Below, in pieces: positions 20,950 to 32,851 of a stretch of DNA of 64,000 nucleotides. Source of the stretch: Aedes albopictus (taxonomy: Eukaryota > Arthropoda > Insecta > Diptera > Culicidae). Under the pieces are notes generated by a model that made no database searches, had not been told where the DNA came from, and saw only the letters and a list, made by a program, of their open reading frames with translations. The DNA lies in the NCBI RefSeq assembly GCF_035046485.1, contig NC_085138.1, forward strand, positions 277,369,694-277,433,693, in the 5' to 3' direction. How positions within the stretch are numbered: position 1 is the stretch's first letter; each line of letters begins with the position of its first letter. Both the position numbers and the translations under genes were made by a program.

Positions 20950-22510
20950 ACAAGTTTCAGCAGAAATTCCATAATGAATTTATGGAGGAATTCTTGGATA
21001 AAATCTCTGGACGATCTCCTGGATGAGCCCTTGGAGAAATCCCTGGAAAAACAACTGAAGGATTTGTTAGAAGAATTCCAGATAGATTGCCCGGAAGGAT
21101 CACAGCAAGAAGGCCAGGAAAAAGCTCTAGAGGAATCCCTAGCAGAACATTTGAAGAACCACAGTTAGAATTTCTGGAGTACCCAAGTAACATTTTAAGT
21201 TTTGTTCGGCTCTATAAGAGATCTTCATGATCAATTTTATAAAACTTGCTATAAAACTGATTTATACATCAAAACCTCTTGACAACCTTTTTAAGAGCAT
21301 CTTCCGGCTAGGTGGACCACTCTCAGAGAGGTTTTGCAAACCACATTAAAGGTAGCAATAAAACTGTTTTAAAACCTAGGTGAAGATTTTTTCATTCTCG
21401 AAAAGAGGTTATGATGATTGTTGTTGTTTTTTTTTAAACAAAAATTTTGACAGCTCACGATGCAGAGAAGCTTCTTCGATGGCACGTAAAGTGCAGGTGG
21501 ATACATTATTCGTAAGTAGAAAGCGATCATTTCAAAGTAATATTTTAGTAGTTATTGTGTCGGTAGGCTTATGCGCATTCAATTTTACTGTGAATATTGG
21601 GGTTGCAGAAACATAAAATTAATGCGCTTCGAAAATAGTGAATATTATCATCTTGAGATGAAAATAAATCAACTTGTTTATTTAGTAAAACTATCTCGAA
21701 TTACAAGAAAACTCAGCTGAAAGAGATTATTTACGTGGGCGTGTTATAGAAATGACGGCAAACTATCAATTCATTTCTAATTTGAGCAAAATTTACTATT
21801 TCAATTCACGTCAGCTAAATTTTCAATATGGCGACGACCATAATTAGCGAAAAAAAACGAAAGCAATTATACTTTTATGATGACCGCAATAAACCTAACA
21901 GTATCGTAGTTTCTGCTTTTCCATCAACAGATGTCGTTACTAATCGAACGGGTCGCCATCTGTTGAGAGTTTTTTTAGTTTTATTTTGGTAATAATAAAT
22001 GCCAGAAGGTTTACATATAGGAGAGTTTTGTTTACTCTTGCAATCTGGCTTTATGGATATCTTCAAGTATACTATAAAACATTTCATCAACGGTTTTCAT
22101 AAAAGTAGTCATAAAACTGTGAGTTTTAATTATTGCTGTAATAAATCCCTAATAAAAATTAAACAAAACCAATCTGCAATGAAATTGTTACTTGGGTAGT
22201 CTTAGCAAGAACAGCTGGAATAACCACAGGAATAGTGCGTGAGGAACCCCAGCTGGAATTTCTGGAGGAATGCCACGAAGCACTCCTGGAGGAATCCCTG
22301 GATAAAATCTTTGAAGGCATTCGTAGACGATTCTCCGGAAGAACTTAGATTGCCTGAAATATTGCCATGCTTAATCCTAGCAAAAATTTCTGAAGAAATC
22401 CCACGAGAAATCCCTTGAAGAACTCCTGGTGGTATAACAGTAATTGCTGGAGGAGTCCTAGGGAGAATTGCTGGTAAAACCACAGTTGCAATTGCTTGAC
22501 GGATCCCAAA
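20950..22510. repeat. Degenerate GGAATYCCTGGAGGAA periodic DNA
   Basis: Units such as GGAATTCTTGGATAAAATC and GGAATCCCTGGA recur at about 15-bp steps at 20950-21178 and 22200-22510. The two parts are one block separated by the transposon at 21182-22196. Confidence 0.65.
21182..22196. mobile_element. CCCAAGTAACA-ended DNA transposon, non-autonomous (1.0 kb)
   Basis: Ends CCCAAGTAACATTTTAAG and (complement) CCCAAGTAACAATTTCAT, flanked by TA (21180-21181; 22197-22198). The interior has ATAAAACTG-type sub-repeats near both ends (about 21235-21370 and 22070-22120) in inverse orientation. No transposase frame. Termini match the short MITEs at 4288-4454 and 44048-44221. Confidence 0.8.
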
Positions 22511-22514
22511 ACAA

Positions 22515-24800
22515 AAGTGATTTGTTGATATCTTTGACATCTTTCATTCAATTTTAATTCTTCTTGGCTTATTTGAAACAAAATGAATGATACTTACTGC
22601 ATAGATATTGAACCACACATATTTGTTGAAATTTACATACTAAAACTTAACGTAAAGTTGCCTCATTTTTTAAGCGTGGTAAAATGTGCTAACTTAACAT
22701 AACATTTTTATATACAAAAATCGTTAAATACGTTAAGTTGAAGACATCAAACGTTAAGTTAATTATCTTTGAAATGAACCAAAAATAATTAAAATTGAAC
22801 TATAGATGACGAAGGTATCACCAAATCACTTTTCCATGTTTTACGAAAGTGACCCCAAACTTTTGGCTGATACGTCATGTTGAGGGGTGACCCCAAACTT
22901 CTGGTCGATGACATGAAGAGTTAATTTACTTAATAACTTTTTTCTAGATTTTTAGCTAAGTTCTGTAAAAAGAAGTTGAAAGCTAATAGAAAATGGGTCA
23001 TATTACCGCTCTCATCTTAAAATTTGGTCGACCCAACTTCCAGCAACACTGCCGTAAGTTTATATTCATTTTTTAGAAAATTTGGCAACTATGGGTTAAG
23101 TTTACATACAAAATTTTTTGAAAAAGTTTTTTTTAAAATCATGTTCAAAGTTTCTTTGGCTTATTATCTTTTGAATGAAACCTAGGGTTTTGAAATCGGA
23201 CGCAAATTGGTGGAGATATGGGCCTAAAAAAATGACATGTTTTTGAGGGGGTGACCCCAATCTTTTGAACGGGAGTGTATCTCTTCTTTGATTAATCTGC
23301 TATCTATTTATTGTAGACGTCGAGAATCTTATTCCCTCAGTATTCATACATTTTCAGTAGAAAATCGAATGCACAGGTGGTTCAAACAAGCATTAAAAAA
23401 GAGATTTGTGATGCACTTACGGGTAATGCTAGTATTGAAATTTTCATCTGCAGAGAGCTTTGTGGTCCACACAACACGAAAATAAAATGCGTAATTAAAC
23501 TATTTACTGCCCAACATGGTACATACAAGGAACGGTTAACTTAAAACGACGCAATAAACGATACCAAGCCCCAAAACCTCTGAATGTTAGATGATTGGCG
23601 CCTGAACCTAATTCTTACGTGGGTTTCCCCTATCGTTTCCATAATTTATCTTTACCACGCGTAATCCGACGTATTTGGTGAACGAAACAAGGATATGTGA
23701 CGATAGCGTAACAAAGATAATGATTATGATGATGATGATGATCTTTCTGGCTACACCCTCTCGGTGTTCGTGTCTACCCCGTGCCATGCCAGATTCCACC
23801 TGAAGACGACGACCAAGGAACGGACGGACCATCGATGACGGATTGCATGGCGGAAACCCTTCCTTCCGAACCACCCGTCAGAATGTCTTTCTCTCTACAC
23901 GTGTAAGTGGGCAAAACCATTTTTCTTTGACCGTCTTCCCCGGTCGTGGTTCACTCACCTTTCGCTCGTTGGTTGTTTTCGGTTGGTTGAATCGTAAGCA
24001 GGAAGCATACCTTTATGTTCCTGCTTTTGTGTTTCCATTCCTCATCGAAACTCCCACTCCAGCTAGTAGACACCATCGCATCCTTAAGGGCAAGTCTGAT
24101 GAATGTATCACAACAACATCCTGTTTGTCGCCTTGCTTCTTGATGATAGCCAACGCGACGGCGGCTCTCCTAGTTTGGAGAGGAAATCCTCCGACAGGTC
24201 TTAATCTGATGAACGCGAGATTCAAGGCCCGAGATAAATCGTCGCCTTGGAAGAAAGCTTGTGTCCCATGATTTGCCACGATGACGAGGACGGCGAAGAC
24301 GACGGCACGACGATGCTTGATGTTTCAGGTTGATGTGGTGAAACGCGGCGGCAAACACTTGATAAGGTCGCTTTCGTGTAGACTTTCGCCAACGTCATCG
24401 TCACCAAGATCGCTGACGTCGTCGTCGTCGTGCTTGAACGCTCGTGCGATGGATGGTTTCAATCATTCCTGGGCTGCTGGGAACAACCACTCTGTGCGTG
24501 GGAAAATGAAGACCGAGTGTTGTCTAATGAGTGCATGGAGAAGAGCGTGGTAATTACATCCGACGGCGAAGATTGACTTTGTTTGCAGATTAAATTTTGA
24601 TAAGGTTGTCGGATTAGCTCGAGACAAAAGATGTGATGAATTTCAATCACACGTGTAACTTAATTATGCAAAACGCCAGATAAGAGATGGGATAGAAAAC
24701 CGGGTAAGATATTTCGGAAATTCAATATAAGCCACTGGAGTCAGAAAATCTTGAGAACAAGTTTAAATTGCTGTACCGCAAACCCATATATCATACGCTC
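22515..24800. other. Unannotated sequence, no gene recognised
   Basis: 22540-23280 is AT-rich with repeats of GGGTGACCCCAAACTTTTGG (about 22848, 22885, 23250). 23590-24560 is GC-richer, with a GAT microsatellite near 23718-23742 and several overlapping short frames on both strands, none with a recognisable domain. It could be unique host sequence; I see no complete gene. Confidence 0.4.
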
Positions 24801-24809
24801 TATGTACAA

Positions 24810-27160
24810 TAGACCGGGTCAACATGGTCATTTTTTCGGAACAAAGCTTTTTCGATGCCTTTTGTGGTCCCAAACAACTGTGCAAAATTTGGGCACAGTT
24901 GGTTGTGTCCCCGCATTCCGCATTGCGTTTGAAATTTGTATGGAGTTATATATGGGAAAACACACTTTTCTACATTTTTCTCGTAAGAGGTTCGAATTTG
25001 TCTGGAACTATGTAACTCTCGATGTTAAAGTTTAGCCCAGGAGATGCTGATTAACTTTGCCAAAAAGAGTAAGATGCTAGAATGACTCTGAAAAAAGTTA
25101 TTAATGTTCAAAGTTCGATATCTCCGCACAACTACTGAAAATCATTTTTTCTGCCAACACTGCTGGTGCTTCAAAGGATCAACTTATCCTTGCTTTATAA
25201 TCTGTCATTTCATGGAACTTCAAGCCCTATTTCATCAACAAACAACAATCAAGCTAGTGGTTTTTATTTGATTCTCCACTCATTTTTTTTTATTAATTGA
25301 TTACAAAATTCTATTCATTTTAGCACTTGCATTTGAGGAATGGTTCCGGAACTATTAAAGAGAAGTACCATATAAATCATCTCTCTGCAACCGATGGCCG
25401 CTTTGTGAACAACTCATCCTAACCTGGTTTGCGACATTTCTAATGGACATGGGTCCGGATTAAAAGAAGAATAATTCTAATGCTCGGCATGTGGCGCATC
25501 TAATTTCTTGGTTTTGCACATCGAAAGCAATAAAAACGTTTTGAAACTTTTGACGGACACTCCACAATCTGGTTTAATCTGTCCCCATGATGATAGTACA
25601 TAGCAAGAGTTTCCTAGTGAAAAATTATGAGAGAAGCTTATGCGCTTGTTTTTAGCCATCTCAGACCCTTCTGCTCCTACGAGGGAAGAGTAGACTTTTA
25701 TTCATACACATTTTTTTTTTTGACCGTAGACTTGAGCCAGAGAACCTATCCCGCCAACATTATCTACGTTTGATCTACGTAGTTCTAGTAGAAGTATTTG
25801 CTTTTGATACCATGATCAAGGAATAACGACAAAATGATCGGCCTAAAACACATTCCTATCCCATATAACGCTGTTGGTATTGTTGGTCAGCTACACTTAT
25901 GTATGAACTGTAACACCATATGACACCAACTCATCCCACTTTATGCAATTTATGATAGGGTCCCTACGGGATGATACCTTGGCTTCCCCTGTGATTCAGA
26001 AAACGAAGCGAGTTCGGGTCGTGCCTTGACTCAGTTTCAATATTTTCTTTTAAACCACGAGTTGTTGTTGGAACCATTTCTTCATAAAAGTATTAAAGAT
26101 GGAATACAAGGCAGTGACAGGCTTATCCGCATCTATGTTCGGAGAGATACATTGAAATTGCCGGTTCTAGTAGGTTTCACAATAACATGATGGGCTCCTG
26201 TCTCTAACTTATTTAAGGGTATCAGAAATGCAAGAAGGGGTTATAATTTACTCCTTTCGAAAATTTTCGAAAGGCAGATCTGGGCAAATTAGCTATCCCG
26301 AAAAAAGTGGCCGCAAAGAAATTACAGAATGTACGATTTTATTAGTTGCAATTACTTGCATATTTTATATTTGAGGCACGTTTAATTGTACAAAAAATAA
26401 TAATATAATCAAATTATGAATTACTTGTTGCAGAAATACGTATTTGCAAACTATTTTCATCAATGCGTAAATCCAGAGCACTCTGAATTCATCCATCTCG
26501 TCAAAATGCCGCAGAATGTATTGCATTTTATTTGCTCAAAATCCCAGGTCATGTTCAGATTGATTTAGTGGCCATCGGTGTGCCCTTTGAAATAGTTCCA
26601 GAAAAATTCCCCAAATGCAAATCCTGAAATGAATAGAATTTTGTAATCAATTAATAAAAAAGAATGAGTGGAGAATCAAATAAAAACCACTAGCTTGATT
26701 GTTGTTTGTTGATGAAATGGGACTTGGAGTTCCATGAAATGACAGATTATAAAGCATGGATAAGTTGATCTTTTGAAGCACCAGCAGTGTTGGCAGAAAA
26801 CATGATTTTCAGTAGTTGTGCGGAGATATCGAACTTTGAACATTAATAACTTTTTTCAGAGTCATTCTAGCATCTTACTCTTTTTGGCAAAGTTAATCAG
26901 CATCTCCTGGGCTAAACTTTAACATCGAGAGTTACATAGTTCCAGACAAATTCGAACCTCTTACGAGAAAAATGTAGAAAAGTGTGTTTTCCCATATATA
27001 ACTCCATACAAATTTCAAACGCAATGCGGAATGCGGGGACACAACCAACTGTGCCCAAATTTTGCACAGTTGTTTGGGACCACAAAAGGCATCGAAAAAG
27101 CTTTGTTCCGGGTTGATGTGATCAAATCTAAATTTTCCCATACAACGTTGACCCACTCTA
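24810..27160. mobile_element. hAT-type element with about 590-bp inverted arms (2.35 kb)
   Basis: Ends TAGACCGGGTCAAC and GTTGACCCACTCTA, flanked by the 8-bp TSD ATGTACAA (24802-24809; 27161-27168). The left arm (24810 to about 25400) and right arm (about 26570-27160) are near-complementary over their whole length, sharing blocks such as GGTCCCAAACAACTGTGCAA and CGATATCTCCGCACAACTAC. The roughly 1.2-kb interior shows no credible ORF. Non-autonomous; same terminal family as 16524-17179. Confidence 0.88.
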
Positions 27161-27479
27161 ATGTACAATCAATTTCACCTTGAACATACCTTATCTTTGA
27201 TGCTCGTTTCAACACTGAAACCACAACCCGCCCGCACACAGCCCGCCATGATAGCTTCTTAGCCACTCATTCGTCAATCAGTCACATCAAAGCGAAACCC
27301 ATTCCGGGTATAAGCAACACTCGTATTCAGCCAAGTCGAAATAACGTTATGCTGTCACCTGTCAGTGTGCGAAACACTCCGTGAATCCATTCTTCGCGCG
27401 CAAATGAAAGCGAAATCGTAACTCTGGGGAGAACGGACAGAAGCACACCATTGATTTGGAATAAAATACACTGGAACTG

Positions 27480-27720
27480 TTACGCCTCCGTAACCAGTAA
27501 AAAAACTCTGAATCTTCCTGAAATATCTCCGTTAATCCCCTGAAACCCTCTAGGATTACCTGCAACGCACCTGAGATCATCCGAAACCTCCGAAACGCCC
27601 CTGAAGTTCCCTGAAAACCCTTTGAAACCTCCTAAAACGCCCTGAAATGCCTTGAAATGTTCCAAAGTGTTCTAAAACGCCTCTGAACCTCTTCCCCCTC
27701 TCCTTTTTATTTATCCTAGT
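27480..27720. repeat. CCTGAAA-type degenerate periodic DNA
   Basis: Units such as CCCCTGAAACCCT, CGCCCCTGAAGTTCC and CGCCCTGAAATGCC recur about every 15 bp, ending in CCCCCTCTCC. Similar stretches lie at 42885-43010 and 53650-53905. 27170-27480 and 27730-28080 show nothing recognisable. Confidence 0.55.
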
Positions 27721-28079
27721 TACTTGCCCTTCCTTAACTTTAGACAGTCTCAGCTCTTTAACTAAACGGAGGTTCCAGTGTACGCATTGGTAACTACTAT
27801 ATTCTCTCCCATGTTCTAAAAATGCTCATGTGGTTTACATTTCTTTAATAAGGTGAAATTCCAATCTGTGCAAGCCTTTTTGTACCAAGCGAATCTATTA
27901 AGGACAATTGCTGTTACAACATTTCCTGCCCACAATATCTTTTCAGAATTTTAGTTGTTTTTTCTCTTCTGGAAAACTGTTTTAACCCATTAACGCCCGA
28001 ATTATGCCACAATCACAGTAGATGTCTGATTTTTTCTGGAGTACCACAGCCCCATAAAAGAAAGTTATTGCAGTCATTT

Positions 28080-28990
28080 AAACGGATATCTACGGTGAAA
28101 TTTTCGTTTCAGTCGGATTCTAAAGATACAGAGGTTTAAATTTTTTGGATTCACTAGCGCCACCTAACGGTTAAACCCAGAACCAACTAGTTCACTATCG
28201 GATAGCTCATGATGTCCTGATCGACCTTGCCGAAGACGAAATTCTTCTATGTAGTCGGATTCACAAGATACAGAGATTTAATTTTTTTTGGACTCACTAG
28301 CGCCACCTCACGGATAAACCTAGAACCAACTAGTTTACTATCGGATAGCTCTTGATGTCCTGATCAACCTTGCCGAAGTTAAAATATTTCTACGTACTCT
28401 AGTTGTTAAGAAACAGAAGCTAAGAATTTCTATGACTCGCTAGCGCCTCCTAGTGGATAAACTTTTAACCAACTAGTTTAGATTTTGAAATTCTTATATG
28501 TAGTCAAACCTACAATCAACTAGTTCACTATCGAATAGCTGTTGATGTCCTGATCAACTTTGCCGACTTGCGCCACCTACCGGACAAACCTACAATCAAC
28601 TAGTTCACTATCGGATAGCTGTTGATATTCTGATCGAGATTGCCGAAGACAGAATTCTTCTATGTAGTCGGATTCTCGAGATATCGAGATATCGGATAGC
28701 TCTTGATGTCCTGATGAACTTTGCTGAATATATTTTTTTTCTATGTAGTCTGATTCTCAAGATACGAAGCCGACAGTGTTGGCAATGGCTGTTGACGAAA
28801 CACCTGTCAAACCACAATGTTTCGTGATCACTAGTGCCACCTACTGGAGCGAATACGTACTAAATTACGTACTATCGAAGAGTCCTTGATCTTCTCAACA
28901 ACTTATCTGAAGACACCAGTCTTCCAAAATGCTTCATTTCTTCGCAGTTATCACAAATGTTACTGATCTATAAATAGATCACTGGGCGGA
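28080..28990. repeat. Tandem satellite of about 143 bp, diverged
   Basis: The block ACTAGCGCCACCT...GATAGCTCATGATGTCCTGATC...TATGTAGTCGGATTC repeats with starts near 28153, 28295, 28438, about 28566 and about 28829. Early copies are spaced 142-143 bp; later copies are shortened or rearranged. Apparent ORFs with repeated arginine-rich motifs are products of the repeat. Confidence 0.8.
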
Positions 28991-28999
28991 AATGGGTTA

Positions 29000-29646
29000 A
29001 TCGACAACCCTGAGTCAACTCGAATAATAACGACAAGAAAAAAAAAGTTTTAATGCAAATTGATTTACCTAGATAAAATCAAATATAATGAACGTAACAC
29101 GTGTCGAACAGCTAAGTTTGTGTTTAAGCAACGAATGCATACGATTCAAGTTGGAAAAACTATATTAAAATGTCTACTCTAGAACACCCACTTTGTTAAG
29201 GTGCTATTAGTATTAGACTGTTTGTTATTATGCCAAATATTTGCCATTGAAGTCCGAAATTCTTCAAAGTTTGCTATGATTGACGTTTTGTTGGTCATTT
29301 GGGCTTGTTTGGCCAAATATTTGTGACGTTTAATGGGACCTTTAGAGTTTTAGGCTTTGTTCGAGCGTGGAGCTCAAGTTGCCGGCCACCGGAGGTTTTA
29401 CTTTCCGCTATGAGCAATAGCGGCGCACCAAACCACTGTAACAAGAGATATCGCCAGAAATGCACCACAAATCACTGTTATCCACTGTGATAACGGGCTT
29501 CACGAATCACACTCCCCTTTGACGGTATGAAATGTTCACGAAATGATCACTTCGCGCCCACGCGTGTACCGAATGATCGTTGATTTATTGCCACCGTTGG
29601 CCACCACCGCGGGACGGGTTCGGATAGGGATAGGGATTCGATTCAC
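29000..29646. other. Target DNA flanking the LINE
   Basis: About 29340-29646 is GC-richer and contains GGATAGGGATAGGGATTCG close to the insertion point. After the LINE it continues at 35888 (AACTTGGTTAATTGCGCGG). It may be unique host sequence; no ORF or RNA gene was recognised. Confidence 0.4.
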
Positions 29647-30073
29647 AGTTTGCACTTTTTTTTTTTTTTTTTACTTATTCGTTTATTTGGAAGGCTCGGG
29701 CGCCACATGAGCATAACTGAGCCGAAATCTTTTGTTTTTTTGTTTTTTTACAATGATTTTACATTTTACAATTTATTACTGCCTTAAGCTATGTTAGTTT
29801 GGGAAGCCGAAGTACTCGCGGCTGTTTCGAGGTTAAGGATTGAGAAAAAAAAAAATTGGGAAGGAGGGATTTATGGGTTTAAAACTAAATTATTTGCTAA
29901 CTTATACTAAAACATTGATGGGACAAATTGTCCATATCTGTAACGGAACCAAAAAAAAAAGGACTTTATCGGTAGAAAACGACAAGAAGAGGACAAACGG
30001 AAGGGGGGTGACGACAGACAGGGGCGAACAACAAAACCAAAAGGCGGACAACGAAAACAAGGAACGTACTACA

Positions 30074-32851
30074 TCAAACTCTGACATCAACACGTTTCAA
30101 AAACTGGTAAATCAGGTTCATGTATTCCAAATCAAGTCCTGCCAACACTTCTCTAACGGGTTTCTGTTGTTTTCCTCGGACCCGGAGAATTTCATGCAGC
30201 TCAGATCTGACCTCACGATACTCATTGCATCCCCACACGACATGTTCGATATCCTGGTAAGCTACGCTACAGACACAGAGATTGCTTTCTGAGAGCCCAA
30301 TACGGAAGGTATGTGCATTCAACAAATAGTGGTTGGACATCAGCCGACACATTACACGAATGAAATCGCGGCCTAAATCCAACCCTTTGAACCATGGCTT
30401 CTTCGACACCTGTGGAATGATGGAGTGCAACCATCTACCCATCTCTCCATCTCTCCATTTGTGTTGCCAGCTGATCAAGGTCTCCTGACGGGCCAATGCA
30501 AAAAATTCGTCGAAGGCGATTTGACGCTCGTAAATATCGCCTCCGCTAGCGCCCACCTTAGCCAGAGAGTCCGCTTTCTCATTGCCCGGAATTGAGCAAT
30601 GTGAAGGGACCCAAGCTATGGTGATGATGTATGAGCGTTTGGACAAAGCACTCAAGACTTGGCGTATTCCATTCAGGAAGTACGCTGAGTGCTTCATCGG
30701 TTTCATTGACCGAACAGCCTCCAGAGAGCTTAGACTGTCGGTAAAAATGAAGTAGTGCTCAGGTGGAAGAGTGCGAATGTACTCTAAGGTGTAGTATATA
30801 GCCGCTAGCTCAGCAATGTATACCGAACATGGCTTTTGAAGCATGTAGGTGGCGCTATGAAATTCGTTGTAGACACCGAAACCACTCGAATCATCGGTTT
30901 TCGAACCGTCTGTGAAGAACTGTCTGTCCCCGCTAACATGCCCGAACTTACTTGCAAAGATCTGTGGAATACCTACGGAACGAAAAGATTCCGGAATACC
31001 GGTGATCTCATCCTTCATAGAGAGATCAAAATCCACTGAGGAGCTGTCGAAGTTTGAGAAGTTGTCACGATTGGTGTTAACCGGAGATGGGCTTACCTCC
31101 AGCGTCATGTACCAGTAGTACACACTCATAAAACGAGTTTGAGGGTTCTGTTCGAGCAGCTTTTCGAAATTTTCTATGACCAATGGATTCACAACCTCGC
31201 ATCGGATGAGGAACCGGAACGATAACTCCGCAAAGCGGTCTGTCAGAGGCTGTACACCAGCGAGTACCTCTAAACTCATAGTGTGAGTTGAGTTCATGCA
31301 ACCTAACGCGATCCGAAGACAACGGTACTGAACCCGTTGAAGCTTCAGCAAGTGTGTTTTCGCCGCGGATTGAAAACAGAAGCTACCGTATTCTAAAACC
31401 GACAGAATGGTTGTTTGGTACAGCCTGATCAGATCTTCCGGATGTGCTCCCCACCATGTTCCGGTAATAGTTCGCATAAAGTTGATTCGCTTTTGGCATT
31501 TCTGTATCAGATACACAATGTGCTTCCCCCAGGTGCATTTGGAGTCGAACCAGACGCCGAGATATTGAGAAGACATGCTATGAGTGATTGTCTTACCCAT
31601 CAGATGGAGCGGAAACTTTGCCGGTTTGTGTTTTTTAGAAAAGACAACCATCTCAGTTTTCTCCGGAGAGAATTCGATACCCAGCTTGAGAGCCCAAGTA
31701 GACAAATTGTCCAAAGTATCCTGTAGTGGTCCTTGCAGATCGACTGCTATTGATCCCGTTATAGAAACAACACAGTCATCCGCAAGCTGTCTTAACGTGC
31801 AATTTTCCATGAGACAATCATCTATGTCTCTAACATAAAAATTGTAAAGAAGGGGGCTTAGACATGAACCCTGGGGGAGACCCATGTAGCTAATTCGTGA
31901 AACTGTCAAGTCGCCATGAGTAAAACTCATCTGCTTCTCAAACAGCAAATTATACAAAAAGTTGTTCAAAATTGGTGAAAGGCCACTTTCGTGTAGTTTG
32001 TCGGAGAGAACATCTACACAAACTGAATCAAAAGCTCCCTTAATATCCAAAAACACTGAGCCCATTTGCTGCTTTTGAGCAAAGGCAAGCTGAATTTCTG
32101 AAGTAAGCAACGCAAGACAGTCGTTCGTTCCTTTGCCTCTGCGGAAACCAAATTGTGTATCAGACAACATGCCATTCGATTCAACCCATTTGTCCAGTCG
32201 AAAGAGAATCATCTTCTCTAACAACTTCCGCAGACAAGACAACATCGCGATTGGACGGTACGAATTATGATCCGACGCGGGTTTCCCGGGTTTTTGAATA
32301 GCTATCACTCTCACTTGCCTCCAATCATCCGGAATGATGTTGTTATCCAGGAACTGATTGAACAAGTTCAACAAGCGCCTCTTAGCGACGTCGGGGAGGT
32401 TTTTAAGCAAGTTGAACTTAATTCGATCCATTCCTGGAGCGGAATTGTTACATGAAAGAAGAGCAAGTGAGAATTCAACCATCGAAAACGGCCTATCCAT
32501 GTCGCCCCTATCCTCGGAAACATCCCGAATTATTCGCTCCACGGGTACGGAATCTGGACAAACTTTTTTTGCGAACTTGAGAATCCACCGAGGAGAGCTT
32601 TCTCGATCCTCGTTTACCGACGACGCGTTACGCATTCTTCTCCCGACGTTCCAAAGAGTTCTCATTGATGTCTCGCGCGATAAACCCTCGACGAACCGAC
32701 GCCAGTAACCGCTTTTCTTCGCCTTGATCAAGTTCTTGAACTTGCTTTCAAGGGAAACGTACCGCTTAAAGTTTTCGACCAAACCGCGTTTCCGAAACTC
32801 TTTGAACGCAGCGGATTTCTCGCGATAGATTTCTGTACACTCGCTATCCCA
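30074..32851 (-). CDS. LINE ORF2, C-terminal part: reverse transcriptase, RNase H, CCHC
   Basis: Continuation of ORF2 after the TAG at 32852-32854, in the same frame; the first Met is at 32782 and leaves 902 codons. RT motifs include KPGKPASDHNSYRPIAML (about 168-185), LDIKGAFDSV (about 247), GLPQGSCLSPLLYN and the catalytic ADD in QLADDCVV (about 336). An RNase H domain follows with FFTDGSK, IAELAAIYYTLE, FTDSLSSLEAV and GNEKADSLAK as the DEDD residues. A C-terminal zinc motif (CVCSVAYQDIEHVVWGC) matches the C-terminal CCHC of I/Jockey/R1-type LINEs. Function: target-primed reverse transcription. Because of the upstream stop, the endonuclease and RT are no longer made as one protein. Confidence 0.92.
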   Translation of the reverse strand, partial: WDSECTEIYREKSAAFKEFRKRGLVENFKRYVSLESKFKNLIKAKKSGYWRRFVEGLSRETSMRTLWNVGRRMRNASSVNEDRESSPRWILKFAKKVCPDSVPVERIIRDVSEDRGDMDRPFSMVEFSLALLSCNNSAPGMDRIKFNLLKNLPDVAKRRLLNLFNQFLDNNIIPDDWRQVRVIAIQKPGKPASDHNSYRPIAMLSCLRKLLEKMILFRLDKWVESNGMLSDTQFGFRRGKGTNDCLALLTSEIQLAFAQKQQMGSVFLDIKGAFDSVCVDVLSDKLHESGLSPILNNFLYNLLFEKQMSFTHGDLTVSRISYMGLPQGSCLSPLLYNFYVRDIDDCLMENCTLRQLADDCVVSITGSIAVDLQGPLQDTLDNLSTWALKLGIEFSPEKTEMVVFSKKHKPAKFPLHLMGKTITHSMSSQYLGVWFDSKCTWGKHIVYLIQKCQKRINFMRTITGTWWGAHPEDLIRLYQTTILSVLEYGSFCFQSAAKTHLLKLQRVQYRCLRIALGCMNSTHTMSLEVLAGVQPLTDRFAELSFRFLIRCEVVNPLVIENFEKLLEQNPQTRFMSVYYWYMTLEVSPSPVNTNRDNFSNFDSSSVDFDLSMKDEITGIPESFRSVGIPQIFASKFGHVSGDRQFFTDGSKTDDSSGFGVYNEFHSATYMLQKPCSVYIAELAAIYYTLEYIRTLPPEHYFIFTDSLSSLEAVRSMKPMKHSAYFLNGIRQVLSALSKRSYIITIAWVPSHCSIPGNEKADSLAKVGASGGDIYERQIAFDEFFALARQETLISWQHKWRDGEMGRWLHSIIPQVSKKPWFKGLDLGRDFIRVMCRLMSNHYLLNAHTFRIGLSESNLCVCSVAYQDIEHVVWGCNEYREVRSELHEILRVRGKQQKPVREVLAGLDLEYMNLIYQFLKRVDVRV

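Noticed and set aside
23843..24271. 142-codon plus-strand frame with an overlapping minus-strand frame
   Set aside because: No domain, no splice or promoter context convincing enough; probably chance in GC-richer DNA.
28608..28817. Arginine-rich repeated frame
   Set aside because: Generated by the 143-bp satellite.
28080..28990. CRISPR-like array
   Set aside because: The units are long diverged tandem repeats without unique spacers, and the DNA is clearly eukaryotic.
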